Source: Mucilaginibacter rubeus
GTDB taxonomy: Bacteria > Bacteroidota > Bacteroidia > Sphingobacteriales > Sphingobacteriaceae
DNA: 64,000 nucleotides
Assembly (NCBI RefSeq): GCF_014643835.1
Contig: NZ_BMKD01000002.1
Location: forward strand, 910,012-974,011
Reading direction: 5' to 3'
The number at the start of each line of letters is the position of its first letter. Positions within the stretch are counted from its first letter, which is position 1. The position numbers and the translations under genes were made by a program. A model generated the notes under the pieces. The model saw only the letters and a list, made by a program, of their open reading frames with translations. It did not search any database and was not told the origin of the DNA. This document shows positions 1-9,655 of this stretch, one piece after another.

Positions 1-1291
1 CGGTTGGATTCGATAAGCGGCGAATGTACCCAAAATTGTCATCTACCCAAATCAGAGTTACATCATCAGGTACCTTTAAGCCGGCATCATACACAGGCAA
101 TACCTCTTTATAAGGAACAAAACATTGGGCAACAGGCCCCCATTGTTTATTGACGTATTGATTAATAAGATCTCGCTGGTCTTTAAATACCTTTTCCAAA
201 AGGGTTATCCTTTCAGGTATACCTGACGGTGGCGATTCCATACCACGATCATGTATACCGCGTATACCCATTGTCCAAACTGCTTCTTTGTCTTTTCTGT
301 GCTTAGCAGTTTCTTTCCAGTATTTATAAATACTATCAGGATTAGTGCTATAATTCCATACACCTTTAAGTTTCTCGTTCCAATGCACGTTATTATACAG
401 CATCGGTTCGCAATGTGATGAACCTGCAACAATACCATAATGATCGGCCAAAGCTACATTCTCGGGAGTGTCGCCAAATTCTTTAGACACTTCATGCATA
501 GCAGGCCAAATATAGTTAAGCCGCAAACGCAACATCAATTCAAATAATTTTTCATATATTTTGGGGCCAATGCCATGTGCAAAATCCTTTTCAAAGTTTT
601 TCCTCGCCCATTGATTTATTCCCCAGTCTTCATCGTTAATAAAAATGCCGCGATATTTAACTGCCGGTTCATCCCAAGTTGGTTTAGGTACGGAGATCGT
701 AACTGTTTTTCTTTTAGCAGTAGGAACATCTGCCCACCAATGCCACGGCGATACACCTATTTTCCTTGAAATTTGTAAGAGTCCATAAACTGTCCCTCGT
801 CTATCGCTTCCAACTATAATGAGCGCTTTTTTTACACCAGGTGCGGGGTTGTTAACTATTTGCCATAATGAAGCCTCCCAACGGCCTTTAATTTTATTAA
901 TATCTTTGATCTTGTGTGCAGCTATCAACCTATCAATAGCTGGGCTTTTACCAATAGTGCCGGCAATAATCATTTCACCGGCGGGGTGTTGCAAAGTAGT
1001 AATAGCAGGCGAAGTTCCGGTAACCTGTTTTATATCGTCAGCAAAAAAGCCAGCCGCAAGTTTCACCGCCTGGTAATCAGAATTATCAATAGCTAAACTT
1101 ATACTTTTTTGAGCAGTGGCCACTGTAATATCTGTTGATTTTGAGGCTAAAGCAGTTTTTACAATCAAATTTTGAGCACTAACGCTTATTGTTGTTAAGG
1201 TTACCAGTAACAGTAGCGGTGTTGCTTTTAATATACTGCGGTTATAATATCTATAATAACTTATGCGGGTATTCAAGAGTGATTTTAACAT
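1..1291 (-). CDS. GH115 alpha-glucuronidase, 3' end cut by window
   Basis: The gene reads on the minus strand from an ATG at 1291 through position 1 without a stop, so about 430 N-terminal codons are visible and the C-terminal part lies outside the window. A long basic and hydrophobic leader ends near a VSAQN signal-peptidase-like site, so the product should be exported. The segments GIFINDEDWGINQW and WVDDNFGYIRRLS are typical of GH115. Members of that family remove (4-O-methyl-)glucuronic acid from xylan or glucuronic acid from arabinogalactan-type side chains. It diverges from the GH89 gene across a 425-bp gap that carries a paired LacI-type operator, which suggests shared control. Family assignment is strong. 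The exact substrate is not readable from sequence. Confidence 0.88.
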   Translation of the reverse strand, partial: MLKSLLNTRISYYRYYNRSILKATPLLLLVTLTTISVSAQNLIVKTALASKSTDITVATAQKSISLAIDNSDYQAVKLAAGFFADDIKQVTGTSPAITTLQHPAGEMIIAGTIGKSPAIDRLIAAHKIKDINKIKGRWEASLWQIVNNPAPGVKKALIIVGSDRRGTVYGLLQISRKIGVSPWHWWADVPTAKRKTVTISVPKPTWDEPAVKYRGIFINDEDWGINQWARKNFEKDFAHGIGPKIYEKLFELMLRLRLNYIWPAMHEVSKEFGDTPENVALADHYGIVAGSSHCEPMLYNNVHWNEKLKGVWNYSTNPDSIYKYWKETAKHRKDKEAVWTMGIRGIHDRGMESPPSGIPERITLLEKVFKDQRDLINQYVNKQWGPVAQCFVPYKEVLPVYDAGLKVPDDVTLIWVDDNFGYIRRLSNPT

Positions 1292-1580
1292 TTATAATAT
1301 TGTATCATGTGACCGTATTAAAAATCAACCGAACTCGTGAGTTAAACCACCAGTTTAGTTAGATTATTAATATCCGTAATTCTGCTCTAATTTAGCGCCT
1401 TTATTCTATTTTTCAGCGGCCTTTATAGGCCGTAGTTATCGGCAGCCATAGGTAACCGTAATATCGGTTACATTTTTTCACCCTATCATAAAATAGCCCA
1501 GGCTGTTAATGTCGATCGGGGTTGTCCAGGCAGGATTAGCATTTCGCCCGCTCTATATTTGATAAAAAACAGTGAAAATT

Positions 1581-1620
1581 TACGCAAACGTTTGTCTTTG
1601 CAGTAACAAACGTTTGCGTA
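1581..1620. promoter_or_regulatory. paired LacI-type operator
   Basis: A perfect 14-bp inverted repeat (1581-1594 and 1607-1620) is separated by 12 bp. Each arm contains the palindrome CAAACGTTTG, so there are two operators whose centres are 22 bp apart, close to two helical turns. The central CG and the CAAACGTTTG form match LacI/PurR/CcpA-family sites. It lies between the divergent GH115 and GH89 genes, about 290 bp from the former start and 97 bp from the latter. The likely ligand is the LacI-type protein encoded at 7045-8079; that link is inference. The rest of the 1292-1716 gap shows no gene. Confidence 0.8.
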
Positions 1621-1716
1621 AGTTTCAAGGCTCCAGGGCATAGAATTATGCATAATCTTTCCATAAAATTTTAGTTAGTTTCGGACATATTAACAGAAAA
1701 AAACCAACAAATTTTT

Positions 1717-3846
1717 ATGCGAAAACCAACCTGTCTGCTACTTTTATTATTGCCTATACAGCTTTTAGCGCAACAATTTGATCCTGTAAAAGCACTGGTT
1801 AAAAGGCGCGCGCCGTGGTTAAGCAACCATATCGTTTTTGAACCCTTAAAAAACACCAGTTCAGAAATAGTTGAACTGCAAACCATCAAGAATAAACTGG
1901 TTATCCATGCTTCAGGAGCCAATGCGGCGGCTGTTGGTGTAAACTGGTATTTAAAATATTATTGCCATCGTTCTATGTCGCACATGGGTGATAACATGTC
2001 GCCCGTGTTTCCTATTCCTAATGTTAACAAAAAAGTAACCGTACAAGCTGCGGCCAAGTATCGTTATGCGTTAAATTATTGCACCTATAACTATACCATG
2101 AGCTTTTATAGTTGGCCCGACTGGGAACGGGAGCTTGACTGGATGGCGTTAAATGGTGTTAATACAATGCTTACTGTTGAAGGGATGGAAGCGGTATGGC
2201 AAAACACGCTGAGGAAAATAGGATACACTGAAAGTGAAATTAACAGTTTCATTGTTGGGCCTGCTTATACCGCATGGTGGCTGATGGGAAATATTGAAGG
2301 CTGGGGAGGTCCCATGCCGCAAAGCCAGATAGACAACAGGAAGCTGATTCAACAGAAAATGATGAAGCGGATGCAGGAGTTGGGTATACAACCTGTGTTG
2401 CAAGGTTTTTATGGCATGGTGCCAAGCACATTAAAAAACAAAAAAGCACATATTATTGATCAGGGTACCTGGGGTGCTTTTAAAAGACCTGATATACTTG
2501 ACCCCACTGATCCTGAGTTTAGCCGCATTGCCGGCATCTACTATAGCGAAATTCAAAAATTATACGGTAAGAACATCCATTTTTTTGCCGGCGACCCTTT
2601 TCATGAGGGTGGTAAAACGGAAGGTGTTGATTTGAAAAAAGCAGGCACTGCCATACAGGCATCGATGCAAAATTACTACCCCGGTTCAACATGGGTATTG
2701 CAGGGCTGGCAGGATAATCCCAAGCAGGCCATGCTTGATGGCCTCGATAAATCAAAAGTATTGGTACAGGAGCTTTTTGGTGAATTTACAAATAACTGGG
2801 AAAAGCGTAAGGCTTACGATAATACACCATTTATATGGTGCAGCGTTAATAATTTTGGCGAACGGCCTGGCGTATATGGAAAACTGCAGCGCTTTGCCGA
2901 TGAGGTATACCGTGTCCGTAAAAGCACTTACAGCAATTATCTTAAAGGTGTGGGGATTATGCCTGAAGGCATCAATAACAACCCTCCTGATTATGACCTG
3001 ATGCTTGAACTGGGCTGGCGCCAGGAACATGTGGATATCCGGAACTGGATCGATAAATACGCCCAATATCGTTATGGTAAAAGCGATGGGCATGCAAGTA
3101 ACGCCTGGCAAGGATTTTTACAAACCATTTATCAAAGCCTTCCCGGTTACCAGGAAGGGGCTGGCGAATCCATTTTTTGCGCAAGACCCGCACTTAAAGT
3201 TAAATCAATTTCCAGTTGGGGTACGCTCACTCGTAATTATGACACGGTTGCTTTTGCAAATGCGGTAAAAGAATTTGCAAAAGCAGCACCAGATCTTAAA
3301 AATTCGGCCACTTATAAAATAGACCTCATCAATATGGTGCGGCAACTGCTGGCTAATAAAGGCACGCTCACATTTAATGAAATGGTAACTGCTTATAACA
3401 GCAAGAATCTGCAAACATTTAACGCAGCCAGCGCAAAATTCCTGCATATGATAAGGCTGACAGATGACCTCTTAAATACCGATCAATATTTCAGGCTCAA
3501 CACCTATCTCAAACAAGCTATAGATAACGGCAATACCGCGGAAGAAAAAGCAAACAATTTAAAAAACGAATTAATGCAAATTACCTATTGGGGCGAAAAT
3601 GTGCGTACCGAAGACAATCTGCATGAGTATGCTTATAAAGAGTGGGCCGGCCTGATGGATAGCTATTACTTGCTCCGCTGGGAGATTTATTTTGATTATC
3701 TGCGCAGCAATTTGCAAGGTAAAAACGTTCAGGAACCTGATTACTTTTCCTGGGAACGAAAATGGGTGGACGACAACCAAAAGCTAAACCCTGAAAAGCC
3801 TCAAAGGCCTTTACTGGAAGTGGTTGATGAAATTTTATCAATGTAA
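1717..3846 (+). CDS. GH89 alpha-N-acetylglucosaminidase
   Basis: The 709-aa product resembles NAGLU and bacterial GH89 enzymes, which release terminal alpha-linked GlcNAc. A short signal peptide ends around LLAQQ (residues 15-20). The core begins near residue 115 with YRYALNYCTYNYTMSFY, followed by DWERELDWMALNGVN. Likely catalytic glutamates are E297 in DPFHEGG and E417 in GIMPEGI, by comparison with the human NAGLU active-site segments. No extra carbohydrate-binding domain is seen. It is the first gene of a plus-strand operon with two GH29 genes (gap of 55 bp to the next). The paired operator at 1581-1620 sits upstream. Confidence in family is high; the natural substrate is inferred. Confidence 0.93.
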   Translation: MRKPTCLLLLLLPIQLLAQQFDPVKALVKRRAPWLSNHIVFEPLKNTSSEIVELQTIKNKLVIHASGANAAAVGVNWYLKYYCHRSMSHMGDNMSPVFPIPNVNKKVTVQAAAKYRYALNYCTYNYTMSFYSWPDWERELDWMALNGVNTMLTVEGMEAVWQNTLRKIGYTESEINSFIVGPAYTAWWLMGNIEGWGGPMPQSQIDNRKLIQQKMMKRMQELGIQPVLQGFYGMVPSTLKNKKAHIIDQGTWGAFKRPDILDPTDPEFSRIAGIYYSEIQKLYGKNIHFFAGDPFHEGGKTEGVDLKKAGTAIQASMQNYYPGSTWVLQGWQDNPKQAMLDGLDKSKVLVQELFGEFTNNWEKRKAYDNTPFIWCSVNNFGERPGVYGKLQRFADEVYRVRKSTYSNYLKGVGIMPEGINNNPPDYDLMLELGWRQEHVDIRNWIDKYAQYRYGKSDGHASNAWQGFLQTIYQSLPGYQEGAGESIFCARPALKVKSISSWGTLTRNYDTVAFANAVKEFAKAAPDLKNSATYKIDLINMVRQLLANKGTLTFNEMVTAYNSKNLQTFNAASAKFLHMIRLTDDLLNTDQYFRLNTYLKQAIDNGNTAEEKANNLKNELMQITYWGENVRTEDNLHEYAYKEWAGLMDSYYLLRWEIYFDYLRSNLQGKNVQEPDYFSWERKWVDDNQKLNPEKPQRPLLEVVDEILSM

Positions 3847-3901
3847 AAACATCGCCCTTTTTTAACACTCTTTCTTAAAACTGACGTCAGCTATCCTCCA
3901 A

Positions 3902-5263
3902 ATGAAAAAAACGTTAACAGGTATTTTATTGGTTTTTATTGCATTTTCCCCTTTATATGCCCAAAAGAAAATAGGAACAGAAACACCCGAACAAAAAGCC
4001 AAACGTATGTCCTGGTGGACTAATGACCGCTTTGGTATGTTTATCCATTGGGGGCTTTATTCGCAGGCAGCAAGGCATGAATGGGTAAAAAGATGGGAGC
4101 GCATGACGGATGCGCAATACCAGCCTTATTTTGATGAGTTTAATCCAGATTTGTTTAATCCCAAAGAGTGGGCAAAGAAAGCTAAGGCAGCCGGGATGAA
4201 ATATGCTGTGCTTACTACTAAACATCATGAAGGGTTTTGCCTGTTTGATTCAAAATATACTGACTACAAGGCTACTAAAACCGCTGCTAAAAGAGACCTT
4301 GTAAAGGAGTTTGTTGATGCATTTAGAGCTGAGGGTATAAAAATAGGTTTTTATTATTCACTGTTGGATTGGCATCACCCAGACTTTACCGTTGATGTTT
4401 TACACCCCCTGCAACCGGCAAGCGAAAAAGATGAGGATTATGATAAGCTGAACAAAGGCCGCGATGTGGCCAGGTACCGCACCTACATGCATAACCAAAT
4501 TAAAGAACTGCTTACCAATTACGGCAAAATTGATATGCTATGGCTCGATTTTTCGTACCCTGATAATGGCAAACATGGGAAAGGGGCCAAAGACTGGGGA
4601 TCTGTTGAACTCGTTAAAGAAATAAGAAAATTACAGCCCAATATTATAATTGATAACCGCCTCGATTTAAATGAATACCAGGATGGTTGGGATTACCTGA
4701 CACCCGAACAGGTAAATTTATCGGAGTGGGTCAAAAAAAACGATTACAAAACTTATTGGGAAACCTGCCAAACGTTTTCTGGTTCCTGGGGTTATTTCCG
4801 CGACGAAAACAGCTGGAAAAGTACCACGCAATTAATTACCATGCTGATAGAGGCTGTAAGCAAAAGAGGTAACCTGTTGCTTAACGTGGGCCCTACTGCA
4901 CGCGGTTTATTTGATAAACGTGCTAACGAAAGGCTGGACGGAATAGCAGCCTGGATGAAATATAACAGCCGCTCCATTTATGGATGTACCGAAGCTCCGG
5001 AAACCTTTGTAGCCCCGGAGCACACCCTGCTTACCTATAATGCAAATACCCGGCGCTTATACGTGCATTTGTTAGCATATCCCGGCAAAACACTTACTTT
5101 ACCAGGCTACAAGGATAAAGTAAAATACGTTCAGTTTTTACATGACGCGTCGGAGATACAACAGGATAGCAAATCAAAAGGCACAGGTAACGACCTGATA
5201 TTAAATCTACCGGAAACCAAGCCCGATAGTGAGATACCGGTAATTGAATTGGTTTTAAATTAA
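3902..5263 (+). CDS. GH29 alpha-L-fucosidase (first of two)
   Basis: The 453-aa exported protein has a signal peptide (LTGILLVFIAFSPLYAQ). The GH29 barrel is marked by FGMFIHWGLYS near residues 44-53, TTKHHEGF near 105-112 and YGKIDMLWLDF with candidate nucleophile D216. There is only a short beta domain after the barrel and no added binding module. GH29 enzymes cleave terminal alpha-L-fucose with retention. The stop codon overlaps the start of the next fucosidase by one base (TAATG), which implies translational coupling. Two adjacent, clearly diverged fucosidases suggest distinct fucosyl linkages in one substrate. That division of labour is inference. Confidence 0.93.
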   Translation: MKKTLTGILLVFIAFSPLYAQKKIGTETPEQKAKRMSWWTNDRFGMFIHWGLYSQAARHEWVKRWERMTDAQYQPYFDEFNPDLFNPKEWAKKAKAAGMKYAVLTTKHHEGFCLFDSKYTDYKATKTAAKRDLVKEFVDAFRAEGIKIGFYYSLLDWHHPDFTVDVLHPLQPASEKDEDYDKLNKGRDVARYRTYMHNQIKELLTNYGKIDMLWLDFSYPDNGKHGKGAKDWGSVELVKEIRKLQPNIIIDNRLDLNEYQDGWDYLTPEQVNLSEWVKKNDYKTYWETCQTFSGSWGYFRDENSWKSTTQLITMLIEAVSKRGNLLLNVGPTARGLFDKRANERLDGIAAWMKYNSRSIYGCTEAPETFVAPEHTLLTYNANTRRLYVHLLAYPGKTLTLPGYKDKVKYVQFLHDASEIQQDSKSKGTGNDLILNLPETKPDSEIPVIELVLN

Positions 5264-6738
5264 TGTTTACTCATCTACCTATGAAAACAAAACTATCAAT
5301 GTATTATATCATCATGATCCGAAAACTTTTACCCTGCCTGTTTATTTTAGGATGCAGCCAGGCGGTATTGGCACAAAACGAACATAAAATGTCAGATACG
5401 TACCAGCTTCCTAAAGATTCGCTGGTACGGCAAAAACTTGCCCGCTGGCAAGACAAAAAGTTTGGTTTATTTATGCACTGGGGAACATACAGCCAATGGG
5501 GTGTGGCCGAAAGCTGGACTATTTGCCCTGATGACTGGGTTACACGTACCGGCCCCTACAGCAATGATTATTTCGCCTATAAAAAAGCATACGAAAACCT
5601 CCAAACCACCTTTAACCCTGCCAATTTTAACCCCGAAAAATGGGTTAAAGCGGCCAAGGCTGCGGGGATGAATTACGTGGTGTTTACCACTAAACATCAC
5701 GATGGTTTTAGCATGTTTGATACTAAACAAACAGATTATAAAATTACCGACCCTAAAACTCCGTTTTCGAAAAATCCGCGAAGCAATGTCACCAAAGAAA
5801 TATTTAACGCCTTCCGTAACGACAATTTTATGATCGGGGCATATTTTTCCAAACCCGACTGGCATAATGAAAATTATTGGTGGCCTTACTTTCCTCCTAA
5901 AGATCATAATGTAAATTACGATCCGCAACGATATCCTGAACGCTGGCAAAAATTTAAAGATTTTACTTACAACCAAATTGAAGAATTAATGACCGGTTAT
6001 GGTAAAATAGATATTTTATGGCTCGATGGCGGCTGGGTACGGCCATCAGTTACAAAGGATAACGACCCGCAACATTATAACCAGGACATTGATATGGCCC
6101 GGATAGCAAAAATGAGCCGCAGCTATCAGCCGGGTTTGATTATGGTAGACAGGACAGTGACCGGCGAATTTGAAAACTATACCACGCCCGAACAGGAAGT
6201 ACCGGACAAGCCCTTATCCTACCCATGGGAAACCTGTATGACCATTGGCAAATACTGGAGTTATGTTCCTGATGACGAATTTAAGCCCAGCCGCCTATTG
6301 GTGCAAACGCTGATAAAAATAGTTTCAAGAGGAGGTAACCTCTTGCTTAATATAGCCCCCGGACCGGATGGCGACTGGAATCCGACTGCCTATCAAAGGT
6401 TACAGGACATTGCGAATTGGATGAAGATTAACGAAAAAGGAATTTACGCTTCCGAACCTGTTATACCTTATTCTGTTGGGAACATATATTTTACAAGGTC
6501 AAAAACAAAAAAAACATTATATGCCTTCTGGCTATCAGAAAAAGATAATGTAACCCTTCCGGCCGAGGTAAGTTTCCCTGTAAACAATATTAAACGGATT
6601 AAAAAAGTAAGCCTGTTGGGCAACTCTGAAAAGTTAAAATGGGCCTATCAAAATGGGCAGTTGCGTATTCAAATTCCCAAATCTTTACAAAAGAGCAGCA
6701 TATTAAAGTATAGTGACACTTTTGAATTGGAATATTAA
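5263..6738 (+). CDS. GH29 alpha-L-fucosidase (second of two)
   Basis: The 491-aa reading frame starts in the TAATG overlap with the preceding fucosidase. A later ATG at 5314 gives a cleaner signal sequence (MIRKLLPCLFILGC), so the true start is uncertain. FILGC could also be a lipobox, which would make it a lipoprotein. GH29 hallmarks are FGLFMHWGTYS, TTKHHDGFSMFD and YGKIDILWLDGGW, with D255 as candidate nucleophile. Compared with its neighbour it has a longer insertion after residue 200 (HNENYWWPYFPPKDHN) in the barrel. It is the last gene of the plus-strand operon and is followed by a strong bidirectional terminator at 6783-6819. Confidence 0.92.
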   Translation: MFTHLPMKTKLSMYYIIMIRKLLPCLFILGCSQAVLAQNEHKMSDTYQLPKDSLVRQKLARWQDKKFGLFMHWGTYSQWGVAESWTICPDDWVTRTGPYSNDYFAYKKAYENLQTTFNPANFNPEKWVKAAKAAGMNYVVFTTKHHDGFSMFDTKQTDYKITDPKTPFSKNPRSNVTKEIFNAFRNDNFMIGAYFSKPDWHNENYWWPYFPPKDHNVNYDPQRYPERWQKFKDFTYNQIEELMTGYGKIDILWLDGGWVRPSVTKDNDPQHYNQDIDMARIAKMSRSYQPGLIMVDRTVTGEFENYTTPEQEVPDKPLSYPWETCMTIGKYWSYVPDDEFKPSRLLVQTLIKIVSRGGNLLLNIAPGPDGDWNPTAYQRLQDIANWMKINEKGIYASEPVIPYSVGNIYFTRSKTKKTLYAFWLSEKDNVTLPAEVSFPVNNIKRIKKVSLLGNSEKLKWAYQNGQLRIQIPKSLQKSSILKYSDTFELEY

Positions 6739-6782
6739 AGAGTATACAAACAACAAGCCTATCAACTTCTACCTTATAATTC

Positions 6783-6819
6783 AAAAAAAACGAGGCGGTA
6801 TGATGAGCCTCGCTTTTTT
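6783..6819. terminator. bidirectional rho-independent terminator
   Basis: The stem CGAGGC/GCCTCG (6791-6796 and 6807-6812) is flanked by an A8 run on the left and a T6 run on the right. It can end both the plus-strand GH operon (stop at 6738) and the minus-strand LacI gene, whose stop is at 7045. Confidence 0.85.
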
Positions 6820-6869
6820 GGGATTTTTCAGATACTAAGCGATATATAGTGTTGGGTTGGATTTACACT

Positions 6870-6914
6870 GTTAACAAAGAGAGGTTAACAGGGTTAACAC
6901 AATTCGGGGTTAAC
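6870..6914. repeat. cluster of four GTTAAC palindromes
   Basis: GTTAAC occurs at 6870, 6884, 6893 and 6909, four copies in 45 bp, in the 306-bp gap between convergent genes. Flanks are partly shared (ggGTTAACac). No gene is seen in the gap. The purpose is unknown; it may be chance in AT-rich DNA or a protein-binding site. Confidence 0.45.
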
Positions 6915-7044
6915 ACCCATATATATATTTAATAATCAACTTATTAAGTGTAATTTCTAAAAAATATGTAAACCCCTTTTTGTATAAATATTACCCGCTA
7001 ATGCTTTATGCAAATCAAAACCCGAACTTCTTTATAACCTTATC

Positions 7045-8079
7045 CTATACATTGGTACGCCCTCTGTGAGACACCATACTGGAATCAAATACCGCATGAT
7101 GGAAAACCGGGGTTAACGACGCTTCACTGATGCGATCATCAATTATTTTAAAAAGTATTTCGGCCGCTTTTATGCCCTGCTTTTGGGGAAATTGTTCAAT
7201 GGACGCCATTGGGGCACTATCCATAAAACTCCAAATAGGAGAATTTGCAAAACTGACAAAGCTAATATCGTGATTGGGAGCCAGATTATAGTTCTTCAAC
7301 AACTTAATTGCATCGCGTGCCACATAATCGTTAAAAGTGATAATAGCTGTAGGTTTATCTGCTAAAGATAATAGCCGCCGCATAGCATAAGTATTTTGGG
7401 CAGACGACAGATCCGAAGAGACTATCAGGTCCGTATTTACTGCTATCTGATATTTATCAAGCCCCTGTTTGTAAGCATCCAGGCGCTCTTTACTTGCAGC
7501 CAGTTGCGATGGACCATTAATTAACCCAATACTACGATGCCCTTTTTCTATTAAGCAATCAATGGCTTGTAGCATTCCCGATTGGAGATTACAAACCGAG
7601 TAATGAATATCTTCCATGCCAGGAATACGGTCAAAAAACACAACAGGAATGTTATATTTTTTCAATTGTTCAAACACTTCATAATTCGTGGTATTTTTGC
7701 TTATCGAAATGATAATACCGTCTAACCGATGGGTTTTCATTGTTTCCAGGATACGTTTTTCCTTATCAGGGTTTTCTAACGATTGCCCAATAAAAACGTT
7801 ATAATTCCTTTTGCTGGCGTAATCTTCTATCCCACTGAGGGCCGAAGAAAAAAACGCGTCAGAAAAATCCGGAACAATTACACCAATAGTTAATGTTTTT
7901 CGTTGTTTAAAAAATACAGCTGTTTGATTTCGCTCATAATTTAGTTCGCTTGCTACCTTATTAACCCGCATGGTAGTTACAAGGCCAATGCTGGGATGAC
8001 CATGAAGGGCACGCGACACTGTTGAAGGGCTTACTTTTAAGCGTTTAGCTATCTCTTTAATTGTGGGAATCTTTTCCAT
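7045..8079 (-). CDS. LacI-family transcriptional regulator (PUL, last gene of sus chain)
   Basis: The 344-aa protein has an N-terminal LacI helix-turn-helix (TIKEIAKRLKVSPSTVSRAL, residues 6-25), a hinge helix, and a periplasmic-binding-protein-like sensor domain starting at TIGVIVPDFSDAFFSS. Such proteins bind a sugar and lift or impose repression at palindromic sites with a central CG. The start lies 33 bp after the stop of the beta-helix gene at 8113, so it appears to be the last gene of the sigma-FecR-SusCD chain. The nearest LacI-like operators are the pair at 1581-1620, between the GH115 and GH89 genes. This suggests it links uptake-operon expression to glycosidase expression. The effector is unknown. 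Confidence 0.93.
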   Translation of the reverse strand: MEKIPTIKEIAKRLKVSPSTVSRALHGHPSIGLVTTMRVNKVASELNYERNQTAVFFKQRKTLTIGVIVPDFSDAFFSSALSGIEDYASKRNYNVFIGQSLENPDKEKRILETMKTHRLDGIIISISKNTTNYEVFEQLKKYNIPVVFFDRIPGMEDIHYSVCNLQSGMLQAIDCLIEKGHRSIGLINGPSQLAASKERLDAYKQGLDKYQIAVNTDLIVSSDLSSAQNTYAMRRLLSLADKPTAIITFNDYVARDAIKLLKNYNLAPNHDISFVSFANSPIWSFMDSAPMASIEQFPQKQGIKAAEILFKIIDDRISEASLTPVFHHAVFDSSMVSHRGRTNV

Positions 8080-8112
8080 TTTGTAATAAAGATTAAAAAC
8101 AATGGGTATTGA

Positions 8113-9636
8113 TTATTGATATGCCCCTTTACTTATCTGCTTATTTACGATACGCGTATTACCATCAAAATCAACCGTACCGTTAACGCCATCAGATATC
8201 ACCTGCCCGCTATTTTTTGCTACTGACGATGATTGCAGGTGAAAATCAAGGCCGGATGTATTGACAAATAAAGGATCGGTGCCATATGTTGAACTGGCGT
8301 CTCCACCGCAGGCTGCATTCCATAAATTATAGTCGGTATAGGCCACGCCGTTCCAGGTCCACTGCGCGGGGCCTGTGGTGTAATACAGGTTATAATCTAT
8401 GATATTACCCGATCCGCGGTTGGTATATTTATGAATAAACATATCTGATGCCCCGCCATAAATGATGTTATTTTTTATAACGTTATTGGTGCAATCTTCC
8501 CTAATACTTATCTCCCCTTCTATTTCGCCAAAGGCACCTAATGCCTGGTTGTTATTATACAAGGTATTGTTTACTATAGCCGAGTTGCTTGTACCACCGC
8601 CTGTGTAATTTAAATACCCACCCATATAGATCCCGGAGCACCAACAGTTAAATACCAGGTTATTCCTTATGGTAACATGATCGGTGGGGAAGCCATTGGT
8701 TTCGCTCACAACACCAATCCCCCTGTCTGTAACGGACACTTTGTTTTTTTCCACTACCACATTCCTGCCGCCGTCTACATAAATACCTATGGCGCCATGT
8801 CCACCAAGCGGCCCTCTTTTGCTTTCAATGTTATAGAGGGTGTTGCCGCTGATAACACCATTACGGGCATAGTTAAGCGTTGGATCGCTATTTGCTGCAT
8901 AGCCTCCTGCTGCATCTATCCCAATATTTTGAGCATTATAAATGGTATTATTGGTGATGGTAAAACCGTCAACATAGCCATTGATGGTTAAATTTTCGCC
9001 GTACCCGGTTTTACAATCATGGATTGTGTTCCCGGTAACGGTAATATTAGTTACGGGATCGGCAGTATTCCCGATGATCAGTATAGCATTTCCGCCTCCA
9101 TTGAGCGGGAGCTGAGTATAATCAATACCGTATACCGTATTGTTTTTTATAATAACGTAGTCGGATCCACCTTCAACCATAATGGCTTTGGGATCGCCGG
9201 TTGCGGTTTTAAGATTGCGTATTTCAAAGCCATCTACAACTATATACTTTGCCTTATCAATAGTTACCAGGGCTTCCCTCCCGTTAACACTAAAAGCACT
9301 ACCGTCAATTATAGGTGTTTCCCCACGGTAAGCTTTCAACGTGATATACTTATCCATTACGCCAGATTTGGGAAATACAACCTTTTCGCTATATACTCCC
9401 CCCCTTACCATTACAGTATCGCCGGGAATGGTATGGGAAAGCGCGGTATTGATAGTTTGAAAAGGCGCGTCAATTGTTCCTTTATTTGACTCTAACCCGT
9501 TGGCAGCTACATAATAAACATGAGTGCTCCCGGTAATTGTAACATTACCGCCGGAATCGTTCTTTTTACTACAACCAAATGCCTGTATAGCAAAACCAAG
9601 CATTAAAAAAACATAGACATTACATTTCATAAGCAT
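8113..9636 (-). CDS. right-handed beta-helix lipoprotein B
   Basis: The 507-aa predicted lipoprotein has Cys22 in QAFGCSKK. Residues 40-110 form a DUF1565-like start (YYVAANGLESNKGTIDAPFQ, then GDTVMVRGG). About a dozen beta-helix coils follow, rich in short repeats such as VIIKNNTVY, ITVTGNTI and VTIRNNLVF, to about residue 420. The C-terminal segment ends ISKGAYQ. This architecture occurs in polysaccharide lyases, some glycosidases and non-catalytic glycan-binding proteins. No catalytic set can be assigned by eye. It is paralogous to the gene at 9656 over its whole length with a 19-bp gap, a clear tandem duplication. A second ATG lies two codons in. Confidence 0.85.
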   Translation of the reverse strand: MLMKCNVYVFLMLGFAIQAFGCSKKNDSGGNVTITGSTHVYYVAANGLESNKGTIDAPFQTINTALSHTIPGDTVMVRGGVYSEKVVFPKSGVMDKYITLKAYRGETPIIDGSAFSVNGREALVTIDKAKYIVVDGFEIRNLKTATGDPKAIMVEGGSDYVIIKNNTVYGIDYTQLPLNGGGNAILIIGNTADPVTNITVTGNTIHDCKTGYGENLTINGYVDGFTITNNTIYNAQNIGIDAAGGYAANSDPTLNYARNGVISGNTLYNIESKRGPLGGHGAIGIYVDGGRNVVVEKNKVSVTDRGIGVVSETNGFPTDHVTIRNNLVFNCWCSGIYMGGYLNYTGGGTSNSAIVNNTLYNNNQALGAFGEIEGEISIREDCTNNVIKNNIIYGGASDMFIHKYTNRGSGNIIDYNLYYTTGPAQWTWNGVAYTDYNLWNAACGGDASSTYGTDPLFVNTSGLDFHLQSSSVAKNSGQVISDGVNGTVDFDGNTRIVNKQISKGAYQ

Positions 9637-9655
9637 ACTTTTTTAATTAAACATC

